Assembly (NCBI RefSeq): GCF_031181385.1
Contig: NZ_JAPSKV010000012.1
Span: 1 to 64,000 of the forward strand
Source: Fredinandcohnia onubensis
GTDB taxonomy: Bacteria > Bacillota > Bacilli > Bacillales > Bacillaceae_L
Reading direction: 5' to 3'
Length of the DNA stretch: 64,000 bases
Part shown: in pieces, positions 48,338 through 55,938 of the stretch
Layout of the letters: each line of letters opens with the position of its first letter
How positions within the stretch are numbered: the first letter of the stretch is position 1
Translations under genes and position numbers: made by a program
Notes under the pieces: model-generated
The model's input: only the letters and a program-made list of their open reading frames with translations
Told to the model about the DNA's origin: nothing
Database searches by the model: none

Positions 48338-49123
48338 ATGAAAAAGTTTTTACTAGTAACATTGTTTACTATTTTATCAATTGCATTTTTAGCAGCATGT
48401 GGGACAAGCGATGACAATGCAACAGGATCTGAAGAAGGAACTAAAGAGAAAAAGGTTTTAACGATGGGAACATCAGCAGATTTCCCGCCATTTGAAACAA
48501 TTGACGCTGCAACAGGAGAATATGTTGGGTTTGATATTGATTTAGCAAAAGCAATTGCGGATAAACTAGGTTATGAGCTTAAAATTGAAAATATGGACTT
48601 TGGTGGACTAATAAGTGCATTACAATCAGAACGTCTTGATTTTATCATTTCAGGTATGTCAGCAACGGAAGAACGTAAGAAAAGCGTTGATTTTTCAATG
48701 GAATACCATAAATCAGGTGAAATGTTTGTAACATTAAAGGATTCTGAAATTAAAACATTAGAAGACTTAGAAGGAAAAACAGTCGGAGTTCAATTAGGTT
48801 CTATTCAAGAAGAAGGCGCTAAAAAAATCAAAGAAGAAACATTAAAAAGTCTTGAAATCTCAGCTTTAAATAAAGCGCCAGAACTAATTCAAGAGTTAAA
48901 AGCAGGAAGAATTGATGCAGTATATTTAGATAAAACTGTTGCAGTTGGATTTATTGAAGAACTAGACCTAGCTGGATTCGATGATCCAACTGAGGCTTCA
49001 CCAGGTATGGCGATTGCTTTTGCAAAAGGTGATGCGCTAGTAGATGAATTTAATAAAGTCTTAGAAGAAATGAAAGAGAACGGCGAATTAGAGAAATTAC
49101 AGAAACAATGGATGGAAGAATAG
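48338..49123 (+). CDS. artP: Arginine ABC transporter substrate-binding lipoprotein ArtP
   Basis: A lipoprotein signal peptide ends at the lipobox LAAC (Cys21), so the mature protein is tethered outside the membrane. The 261-residue protein belongs to bacterial solute-binding family 3, with GTSADFPPFETID, YVGFDIDLAKAIADKLGYEL and GGLISALQSERLDFIISGMSATEER. The order with ArtQ and ArtR, and the likely ARG box, point to arginine; the sequence alone cannot exclude other polar or basic amino acids. Confidence 0.9.
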   Translation: MKKFLLVTLFTILSIAFLAACGTSDDNATGSEEGTKEKKVLTMGTSADFPPFETIDAATGEYVGFDIDLAKAIADKLGYELKIENMDFGGLISALQSERLDFIISGMSATEERKKSVDFSMEYHKSGEMFVTLKDSEIKTLEDLEGKTVGVQLGSIQEEGAKKIKEETLKSLEISALNKAPELIQELKAGRIDAVYLDKTVAVGFIEELDLAGFDDPTEASPGMAIAFAKGDALVDEFNKVLEEMKENGELEKLQKQWMEE

Positions 49124-49156
49124 GTCAAAATTTTTGGTAGAAATGAGGTGTAAGGC

Positions 49157-49822
49157 ATGGGTTTGGATATTGACTTCTCCGGAATCCTGCCTTCAATTCC
49201 GTTTATACTAGAAGGGATCGGTATTACGGTTTCCTTTGCACTAGTATCGGCAATTTTAGGTTTAATTCTCGGGACAATTTTAGCGGTTTTTAAAATAAGC
49301 AAAGTTTCATTTTTAAAGTGGTTTGCGGACATTTACACATCTATTTTTAGAGGTACACCACTTATCCTTCAATTGGTTCTAATCTATTTTGCAGTTCCAC
49401 AGCTTTTTCAATATGATATTGATAAATTTGTAGCAGGAGTTTTGGCATTCGGACTAAATTCAGGTGCATATATTTCAGAAATCATTAGAGCAGGTATTCA
49501 GGCAGTTGATAAAGGCCAACAAGAAGCGGCAGAAGCGCTTGGGATTTCATACCGACCAATGATGATAGATATAATCCTACCACAAGCAGTCAAAAATATT
49601 TTACCAGCACTCTTAAATGAATTTATTACCTTAACGAAGGAATCTGCAATTGTAAGTACAATTGGATTATTGGATATTATGAGACGGGCTCAAGTTGTCG
49701 GAGCAAACACATTCCGCTATTTTGAACCATTATTAATTGCTGGTCTAGTATATTGGATTATCGTTACAATCCTCACATTCCTAGGCGGAAGACTTGAGAG
49801 GAGGTTGCGTCGTAGTGAGTAA
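49157..49822 (+). CDS. artQ: Arginine ABC transporter permease ArtQ
   Basis: A 221-residue His/Glu/Gln/Arg-type permease with about five membrane spans. The conserved EAA loop that docks the ATPase reads [38 protein letters not shown] is the other family hallmark. GAGGTG precedes the ATG. It overlaps artR by 8 nt. Confidence 0.92.
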   Translation: MGLDIDFSGILPSIPFILEGIGITVSFALVSAILGLILGTILAVFKISKVSFLKWFADIYTSIFRGTPLILQLVLIYFAVPQLFQYDIDKFVAGVLAFGLNSGAYISEIIRAGIQAVDKGQQEAAEALGISYRPMMIDIILPQAVKNILPALLNEFITLTKESAIVSTIGLLDIMRRAQVVGANTFRYFEPLLIAGLVYWIIVTILTFLGGRLERRLRRSE

Positions 49823-50549
49823 TGATCATATTAAAGTAGAAGGTCTTCATAAATCTTTTGGCAAGTTAAATGTGTTAAAAGGGATTACGACCACCTTTAA
49901 ACAAGGAGAGGTTGTAGCGATTATTGGTCCTTCTGGGTCTGGAAAATCTACATTTCTTAGATGTTTAAATTTACTTGAAAAACCGACACAGGGACAGATT
50001 TGGGTTGGTCAAGATGAGATCACAAATGCAAAAACGAATATCACGAAGGTTCGTGAGCATATTGGGATGGTGTTCCAGCACTTCCACCTGTTCCCACATA
50101 AGACAGTCCTTCAAAATCTCACTTATGCACCAATGAAGGTTAGAGGGCTTTCCAAGAATGATGCGGAAAGTAAGGCGATGGAATTGTTAAACCAGGTTGG
50201 CTTATCAGAAAAGGCCAATGAATATCCAAATCGCCTTTCTGGTGGTCAAAAACAAAGGGTAGCAATCGCAAGAGCGTTAGCGATGGAACCTGAAATAATG
50301 TTATTTGACGAGCCAACTTCAGCACTTGATCCTGAGATGGTAAAAGAGGTTCTTAATGTTATGAAAGGATTGGCTCATACAGGGATGACGATGTTAATTG
50401 TAACCCACGAAATGGGCTTTGCTCGCGAAGTAGCAGATAAGGTACTCTTTATGGATGATGGAGTCATCGTTGAAGAAACAACTCCAAATGAGTTTTTCAC
50501 AAATCCAAATAGCAAACGTGCGCAGGACTTCTTAGAAAAGGTTCTATAA
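49815..50549 (+). CDS. artR: Arginine ABC transporter ATP-binding protein ArtR
   Basis: The ATPase has Walker [11 protein letters not shown]-loop MVFQHFHLF, signature LSGGQKQR, Walker [16 protein letters not shown] and switch His in VTHEM. Its 244 residues match amino-acid importer ATPases. Start: GTG 49815, 10 nt after AGGAGG; a TTG at 49794 would add seven residues and overlap the binding site. The B. subtilis equivalent is YqiZ. Confidence 0.93.
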   Translation: MSNDHIKVEGLHKSFGKLNVLKGITTTFKQGEVVAIIGPSGSGKSTFLRCLNLLEKPTQGQIWVGQDEITNAKTNITKVREHIGMVFQHFHLFPHKTVLQNLTYAPMKVRGLSKNDAESKAMELLNQVGLSEKANEYPNRLSGGQKQRVAIARALAMEPEIMLFDEPTSALDPEMVKEVLNVMKGLAHTGMTMLIVTHEMGFAREVADKVLFMDDGVIVEETTPNEFFTNPNSKRAQDFLEKVL

Positions 50550-50580
50550 AAAGAATGATCAACGTGATCATTCTTTTTTT
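50548..50580 (+). terminator. Terminator of artPQR
   Basis: A long perfect stem, AAAAAGAATGATCA / TGATCATTCTTTTT, with loop ACG. It begins right at the artR stop codon. Confidence 0.93.
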
Positions 50581-50674
50581 CGTTCATTAAGTATAGTAAG
50601 ATTAGTAAATATGTTTTGTTTTTCCTATATATAACAATATAATAAATTTATTATGGATTTTTAGGAGCCGATTT

Positions 50675-51628
50675 ATGTTTAAAATAGGTTATCGAACGTT
50701 AAAAACAGCTATAGGTACAACGATATCTATATCCATCGCAAAACTAATAGGACTGGATAGTTTTGCATCTGCTGGAATTCTAACGATTTTATGTATTAAA
50801 GTAACAAGAAAAAAATCGTTGGAAAGTTCATGGGAGCGATTTGTTGCATGTGTAGTTGGAATCATATTTTCGTTTGTATTCTTCGAGGGTATTGGCTATC
50901 ATCCATTTACAATCGGGTTATTACTGCTATTTTTTATCCCTACAGTAGTTATTCTAAAAGCTAAAGATGGAATCGTAACGAGTACCGTAATTATATTACA
51001 TATATTTTCAGCGGGTAATGTAACACTAAATTTAATTGTTAATGAACTAGGTTTAATTATCATTGGTATAGGTGTTGCGCTACTCGTAAATCTATATATG
51101 CCAAGTGTGGACAAGCAACTTAAGGCATACCAACAAGAAATTGAAACCTTATTTGGAAATATATTAAACGAAATGGTCCATTATCTTCGGACAGGCGATA
51201 GTATTTGGGATGGCCGGGAGATAACAGCTGTTGAGGAGTTATTAAAAAAGGCGAAAAGCATTGCTTATAGAGATGTTGAAAATAACTTAATGAGGGATGA
51301 AAATCTATATTATACTTATTTCGAAATGCGAGAAAGGCAGTTCGAGATTCTTCAAAGAATGTTACCAACTATTACTTCAATGACTCAGTCAGTGGAACAG
51401 GGGAAGATGGTTGCCGATTTTATTATGGAGGTGAGCCAGTCCATTCATCCTGGAAACACGGCGATTGTATTTTTGAAGAAACTAGAATCCATGCGTAAAG
51501 AGTTTAGGGAAATGCCATTGCCAGTAACTCGAGAGGAATTTGAAACAAGAGCAGCCCTCTTTCAATTTATAAAAGAAATGGAAGAGTATTTAATTATAAA
51601 AAGACTATTTAAGGGTCTGCCAACCTGA
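50675..51628 (+). CDS. yqjA: Aromatic acid exporter family protein YqjA
   Basis: The N-terminal half (about 1-150) holds about five membrane spans of the aromatic acid exporter/FUSC type. The C-terminal half is a cytoplasmic helical domain (317 residues in total) with coiled-coil potential. This is the architecture of B. subtilis YqjA. The transported compound is unknown. AGGAG lies upstream of the ATG. Confidence 0.85.
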   Translation: MFKIGYRTLKTAIGTTISISIAKLIGLDSFASAGILTILCIKVTRKKSLESSWERFVACVVGIIFSFVFFEGIGYHPFTIGLLLLFFIPTVVILKAKDGIVTSTVIILHIFSAGNVTLNLIVNELGLIIIGIGVALLVNLYMPSVDKQLKAYQQEIETLFGNILNEMVHYLRTGDSIWDGREITAVEELLKKAKSIAYRDVENNLMRDENLYYTYFEMRERQFEILQRMLPTITSMTQSVEQGKMVADFIMEVSQSIHPGNTAIVFLKKLESMRKEFREMPLPVTREEFETRAALFQFIKEMEEYLIIKRLFKGLPT

Positions 51629-51640
51629 TAATATAACGTT

Positions 51641-51667
51641 TAGAGGTGACCAAAATGGTCACCTCTA
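51641..51667. other. Strong hairpin between yqjA and prli42
   Basis: TAGAGGTGACC and its exact reverse complement GGTCACCTCTA flank AAAAT. There is no T tract on either side. It lies between two convergent genes and may serve as a bidirectional 3'-end structure. Confidence 0.6.
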
Positions 51668-51704
51668 ACGCTATTAACAAACCCTGCCACTTGAAATGTT
51701 TGAA

Positions 51705-51797
51705 TTAAAACCACATACCTACGCCTGCTAAGAGGGTAGTAATTAGCATTACTCCAATCATTAAATATACAACAATCTTTTGAGTTTTACGGGACAT
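51705..51797 (-). CDS. prli42: Stressosome-associated miniprotein Prli42
   Basis: The reading frame codes for only 30 residues: a basic N-terminus (MSRKTQKIVV) and a single membrane span ending LLAGVGMWF. AAGGGAG lies 8 nt before the ATG. Size, basic start and MSRKTQK...MWF pattern fit Prli42, the membrane miniprotein that anchors the stressosome in Listeria and is conserved across Firmicutes. No rsb genes are in the window, so the link rests on the family. It is convergent with yqjA and divergent from mce. Confidence 0.78.
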   Translation of the reverse strand: MSRKTQKIVVYLMIGVMLITTLLAGVGMWF

Positions 51798-51958
51798 GTC
51801 ACTTACTCCCTTCTGCTTACATACTTATTTAATAATATTTTACCTCGAAAAACAAACTTGGACAACCATTATGTATTATTCATTATTACTGAAAATACAC
51901 AAATTATTATGAGTTCATGCTACAATATAATTATTATATGAACCGCTTACAATTATTG

Positions 51959-51972
51959 AGCGAGCGCTCGCT
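51959..51972 (+). promoter_or_regulatory. GC-rich perfect palindrome before mce
   Basis: AGCGAGCGCTCGCT is a 14-bp perfect palindrome in very AT-rich surroundings. It ends 4 bp before the mce ribosome binding site. The size and symmetry suit a TetR-type operator, although it could also act as a small RNA hairpin that hides the binding site. Confidence 0.45.
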
Positions 51973-51986
51973 TGAGGAGTGAAAAC

Positions 51987-52409
51987 ATGATAAAAAAAAT
52001 AGACCATATTGGAATTGCAGTCTCATCGATTGAAAATTCCCTCCCATTTTACACAAATATTCTTAATCTCCAATTAGAAGGCATCGAAGAAGTAAAATCA
52101 GAGAATGTAAAAGTTGCTTTCATTAACATAGGAGAATCGAAACTTGAACTATTGGAGCCTCTTTCACCAGAAAGTCCAATTGCTAAATTTATAGAAAAAC
52201 GTGGCGAAGGAATTCATCACATTGCCTTAGGCGTCTCATCGATTGAAGCACGTATACAAGATATGAAGGAAAATGGTATTCGAATGCTTGCAGATGAGCC
52301 AAAGTTCGGTGCAGGTGGTGCAAAAATTGCATTTATGCATCCGAAATCAACAGGTAGTGTCCTATATGAGCTTTGTGAGAAACCTAGCAAGGGGGAAACG
52401 AACAAATGA
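51987..52409 (+). CDS. mce: Methylmalonyl-CoA epimerase
   Basis: Mce interconverts (S)- and (R)-methylmalonyl-CoA, linking the carboxylase product to the mutase. The 140-residue vicinal-oxygen-chelate protein has two repeats with metal ligands in IDHIGIAVSS, GIHHIALGVSS and the C-terminal VLYELCE. The ATG at 51987 follows GAGGAG with 6-nt spacing. It overlaps pccB by 4 nt (ATGA). B. subtilis carries the same pair as yqjC-yqjD. Confidence 0.93.
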   Translation: MIKKIDHIGIAVSSIENSLPFYTNILNLQLEGIEEVKSENVKVAFINIGESKLELLEPLSPESPIAKFIEKRGEGIHHIALGVSSIEARIQDMKENGIRMLADEPKFGAGGAKIAFMHPKSTGSVLYELCEKPSKGETNK

Positions 52410-53956
52410 TAGATATCTATGAAAAAATTAATGAACTTTATGATCGCCGTCGTGAAGTTGAATTAGGTGGCGGAGATGAAAAAATAGATAAACAACATGA
52501 AAAAGGAAAATTAACTGCACGAGAACGAATCGACTTATTACTTGATAAAGGCACTTTTGTAGAGTTAAATCCTTTTATTGAACACCGCAGCACAGACTTT
52601 GGTTTAGCAGATAAAAAAGGACCTGGGGATGGAGTTGTAACAGGCTACGGAAAAATCAATGGCAGACCGGTCTATTTATTTTCACAGGATTTCACGGTGT
52701 TTGGTGGAGCACTCGGAGAAATGCATGCGAAGAAAATCGCGAATGTGATGGATCTAGCTGCTAAGAATGGGGCACCATTCATTGGCCTAAATGATTCAGG
52801 TGGCGCAAGAATCCAAGAGGGAGTCGTTTCTCTTGATGGATATGGTCACATTTTTTATCGGAATGCAATCTACTCTGGAGTTATCCCTCAAATATCGGTG
52901 ATTATGGGTCCTTGCGCTGGTGGTGCTGTGTATTCTCCAGCGATTACTGATTTTGTATTCATGGTTGAAAAGACGTCTCAAATGTTTATTACAGGTCCGA
53001 AAGTTATTGAAACCGTAACGGGTGAAAAAATTAGCTCAGAGGATTTAGGTGGGGCAAACGTACATAATTCAATAAGCGGGAACGCACATTTTTCAGGGGA
53101 AACTGAAGAAGAGGTGCTGCAGCAGGTAAGAGCTTTAGTAAGCTATCTTCCTCAAAATAATGAAGAAAAGGCTCCACTTCTACCAGTTGAGGAAAACGAT
53201 GATTACCGACCTGACTTAACAGAAATCATTCCATTCGATGCAGTTCGACCTTATGATGTTCGAAAAGTTATCAAGCAAGTAGTCGATGCTGATACATTCA
53301 TGGAGGTTCATAAAGATTTTGCTAAGAATATTGTTGTCGGATTTGCAAGAGTAAAAGGGGAGGTTGTTGGGTTAGTATGTAACCAACCAAAATACATGGC
53401 GGGTGGGCTTGATATTGATTCATCTGATAAAGCTTCAAGATTCATTCGTTTTTGTGATTCCTTCAATATCCCACTTATTACATTTGAGGATGTAACTGGG
53501 TTCTTTCCTGGGGTAAAACAGGAGCATGGAGGAATTATCCGCCACGGAGCAAAGATTTTATATGCGTACTCAGAAGCAACGGTACCAAAGTTAACTGTAA
53601 TTCTTAGAAAGGCATATGGAGGTGCTTATGTTGCGCTAAACAGTAAATCAATTGGCGCGGATTTGGTTTTTGCATGGCCTAATGCTGAAATTGCAGTAAT
53701 GGGTCCACAGGGTGCAGCTAATATTATTTTTGCACGTGAGATTAACGAAAGTGATAATCCTGAACAGACACGTGCGCAAAAAATTGAAGAGTATCGTGAA
53801 AAATTTGCCAATCCATATGTAGCAGCAAGCCAAGGAATGGTGGACGACGTCATCGATCCTAGAGAAACAAGAATTAAAATCATCCAAGCCTTAGATATGC
53901 TACGAAACAAAAAAGAAACACGTCCTAATAAGAAGCATGGGAACATCCCGTTATAA
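52406..53956 (+). CDS. pccB: Acyl-CoA carboxylase carboxyltransferase subunit (propionyl-CoA type)
   Basis: The beta subunit transfers carboxyl from biotin to an acyl-CoA, here most likely propionyl-CoA because mce is its operon partner and mutAB is nearby. The 516-residue protein has both crotonase-like halves, with the oxyanion glycines in LNDSGGARIQEGV and GPCAGGAVYSP, then EHGGIIRHGAKILYAYSEA and KAYGGAYVALNSK. No alpha subunit with biotin carboxylase and carrier domains is encoded next to it, so that partner must come from elsewhere. Confidence 0.93.
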   Translation: MIDIYEKINELYDRRREVELGGGDEKIDKQHEKGKLTARERIDLLLDKGTFVELNPFIEHRSTDFGLADKKGPGDGVVTGYGKINGRPVYLFSQDFTVFGGALGEMHAKKIANVMDLAAKNGAPFIGLNDSGGARIQEGVVSLDGYGHIFYRNAIYSGVIPQISVIMGPCAGGAVYSPAITDFVFMVEKTSQMFITGPKVIETVTGEKISSEDLGGANVHNSISGNAHFSGETEEEVLQQVRALVSYLPQNNEEKAPLLPVEENDDYRPDLTEIIPFDAVRPYDVRKVIKQVVDADTFMEVHKDFAKNIVVGFARVKGEVVGLVCNQPKYMAGGLDIDSSDKASRFIRFCDSFNIPLITFEDVTGFFPGVKQEHGGIIRHGAKILYAYSEATVPKLTVILRKAYGGAYVALNSKSIGADLVFAWPNAEIAVMGPQGAANIIFAREINESDNPEQTRAQKIEEYREKFANPYVAASQGMVDDVIDPRETRIKIIQALDMLRNKKETRPNKKHGNIPL

Positions 53957-53980
53957 TAGGTATAAAAAAGGAGGTTGAAA

Positions 53981-54090
53981 GGACCGAGAATTTCAAGGCG
54001 GCGCTGCTTTGAGTACCGGAGCGTATGCAGTTAATACGTGAGGAACGGAAAAGCAAGCCAACGCAGAAATTCGATGCGTCATTTTCGGCC
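53981..54090. repeat. Compact folded element between pccB and yqjE
   Basis: A stretch of about 110 nt, richer in GC than its surroundings, contains six nested complementary pairs: CCGA/TCGG (53984-53987 with 54085-54088), GAATTTC/GAAATTC (53988-53994 with 54066-54072), GGC/GCC (53997-53999 with 54057-54059), GCTTT/AAAGC (54006-54010 with 54050-54054), CCG/CGG (54016-54018 with 54046-54048) and GCGTAT/ATACGT (54021-54026 with 54034-54039). It has no convincing ORF and no T tract. It looks like a dispersed repeat or a small structured RNA. Class uncertain. Confidence 0.6.
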
Positions 54091-54171
54091 GACATTTGAT
54101 TTTTGATGATAATATGATAGGCTAAAAACATTAACCTATTCATTAACCTACTCATCTTGGAGGTACATAGT

Positions 54172-55290
54172 ATGATTAATCAGGATAGACTTGTTAATGA
54201 GTTTTTAGAGCTCGTACAAGTAGACTCAGAAACAAAATTCGAAACAGAAATAGCAAAGGTTCTAAAAGAAAAATTTACTGCTTTAGGTGTACATGTTGTA
54301 GAGGATGACACCACTAGTCAAACAGGACATGGCTCAGGGAATTTAATATGTACTCTTGAAGCCACAAAAAATGATGTGGATCCCATTTACTTTACTTCTC
54401 ATATGGATACAGTTGTCCCTGGAAAAGGGATTAAACCTTCAATCAAAGATGGTTATATTGTCTCAGACGGAACAACGATTCTAGGAGCAGATGATAAAGC
54501 AGGTCTTGTTGCTATGCTTGAAGCAATCCGTGTTCTGAAGGAAAATCAAATCCCACACGGTACAATAGAATTTATTATTACTGTAGGCGAGGAATCTGGT
54601 CTCGTCGGTGCTAAAGCATTAGACCGCTCGATGATTACAGCCAAATATGGATATGCACTAGATAGTGACGGAAAAGTTGGAGATATTGTTGTTGCTGCAC
54701 CTACACAAGCTAAGGTAAGAGCAACAATCATCGGAAAAACAGCTCATGCAGGTGTTGCACCTGAAAAAGGTGTTTCAGCAATTACGATGGCAGCAAAAGC
54801 CATTGCAAAAATGCCACTAGGACGTATCGATGAAGAAACGACTGCTAATATTGGTCGTTTTGAAGGGGGCACACAAACAAATATTGTTTGTGACCATGTT
54901 GAAATTTTAGCTGAGGCACGTTCTTTAGTGACAGAAAAGATGGAAGCTCAAGTTCAGAAGATGAAAGCAGCTTTTGAATCTGTTGCAGCTGATATGGGTG
55001 GCAGAGCTGAGGTTGAAATTACGGTCATGTATCCTGGATTCAAGTTTGCTGATGGCGACCATGTTGTTGAGGTTGCAAAACGAGCTGTAGCGAAAATTGG
55101 TCGTCAAAGCGCGCTCCAAAAAAGCGGTGGGGGCAGTGATGCCAACGTCATCGCAGGACATGGCATCCCTACTGTAAATCTTGCCGTAGGATATGAAGAA
55201 ATTCACACAACAAATGAAAAAATGCCAGTAGAAGAACTAGTCAAAACTGCTGAACTTATTGTTGCGATTGTTGAAGAAGTTGCAAAATAA
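54172..55290 (+). CDS. yqjE: M20-family tripeptidase-like protein YqjE
   Basis: A 372-residue zinc peptidase of the PepT group. The metal-binding pieces are visible: TSHMDTVVPGKG, GADDKAGLVAMLEAI, TVGEESGLVGAK and the C-terminal HTTNEKMPVEEL. A lid/dimer domain sits in the middle (GKTAHAGVAPEKGVSA). The exact substrate is unknown; YqjE is peptidase T-like. The ATG at 54172 follows TTGGAGGT with 7-nt spacing; an in-frame TTG at 54157 is part of that site. Two 12-bp direct repeats (54129-54152) lie just upstream. Confidence 0.9.
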   Translation: MINQDRLVNEFLELVQVDSETKFETEIAKVLKEKFTALGVHVVEDDTTSQTGHGSGNLICTLEATKNDVDPIYFTSHMDTVVPGKGIKPSIKDGYIVSDGTTILGADDKAGLVAMLEAIRVLKENQIPHGTIEFIITVGEESGLVGAKALDRSMITAKYGYALDSDGKVGDIVVAAPTQAKVRATIIGKTAHAGVAPEKGVSAITMAAKAIAKMPLGRIDEETTANIGRFEGGTQTNIVCDHVEILAEARSLVTEKMEAQVQKMKAAFESVAADMGGRAEVEITVMYPGFKFADGDHVVEVAKRAVAKIGRQSALQKSGGGSDANVIAGHGIPTVNLAVGYEEIHTTNEKMPVEELVKTAELIVAIVEEVAK

Positions 55291-55298
55291 AGTATTTA

Positions 55299-55340
55299 AA
55301 AAGTGGGATTCTCTCTTGATTGAGTGAGTTTCACTTTTTT
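55299..55340 (+). terminator. Terminator of yqjE
   Basis: AAAAAGTG pairs with CACTTTTTT, with additional imperfect pairing (GATTCTCTC / GAGTGAGTT) inside the loop. Confidence 0.65.
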
Positions 55341-55416
55341 ATTTCTTTTCATAAATAGGTAAAGTATGATAGATATAGAACATAGATTGTGTTACTAGAC
55401 CTGAGGTGAATGTTAG

Positions 55417-55878
55417 ATGGAAGACCAAAAAGTCGTTGTATTTTCATCAGGGAATGAGGAATTTGGCATTCCTGTTTTAAAAGTAATTTCTATAGAAAGA
55501 GCCCAAAAGTTAAACGCTATTCCGCAAATGCCAACATTTTTGCTAGGTATGTTAACGATTCGTGATCAACTCATTCCAATTGTTGATACAGGAATAATCT
55601 TATTTGATAAACAAACAACCCACACAGATAAAACGAAGATTATCGTTACCCAAACAGATTCATTATCAGTAGGATTACTTGTCGATGATGCTATAGAAAT
55701 AATGGATATCCCTCAAACTCAATTGAAACAATTGAGTTTAACCTACCATCTTTCCCCATACATAACAGGAGTTGCGGCCCTAGATAATCGATTGATTACT
55801 TTGCTCGATGCTGATAAACTGTTTGATAGTCTTGAAGGATTTGATATGATTGAGGATCACATTCAAAGTCACCAATAG
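55417..55878 (+). CDS. CheW-domain protein
   Basis: The whole 153-residue protein is a CheW-like domain: VVVFSSGNEEFGIPVLKVISIERAQ, AIPQMPTFLLGMLTIRDQLIPIVD and SVGLLVDDAIEIMDIP match the family. CheW proteins couple chemoreceptors to the CheA kinase. It has no receiver domain, so it is CheW-like rather than a full CheV. GAGGTGA precedes the ATG. It stands alone between a peptidase and a DNA polymerase, away from any che operon, and I know of no counterpart here in B. subtilis. Confidence 0.88.
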   Translation: MEDQKVVVFSSGNEEFGIPVLKVISIERAQKLNAIPQMPTFLLGMLTIRDQLIPIVDTGIILFDKQTTHTDKTKIIVTQTDSLSVGLLVDDAIEIMDIPQTQLKQLSLTYHLSPYITGVAALDNRLITLLDADKLFDSLEGFDMIEDHIQSHQ

Positions 55879-55893
55879 AATAGGTGGCTTTTT
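55868..55893 (+). terminator. Terminator of the cheW-like gene
   Basis: Stem GTCACC / GGTGGC with the stop codon in the loop, then five T. Confidence 0.7.
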
Positions 55894-55938
55894 CTATGAT
55901 AAACTATATTTGTGGATTATTAGTAGGAAGTGCAAATC

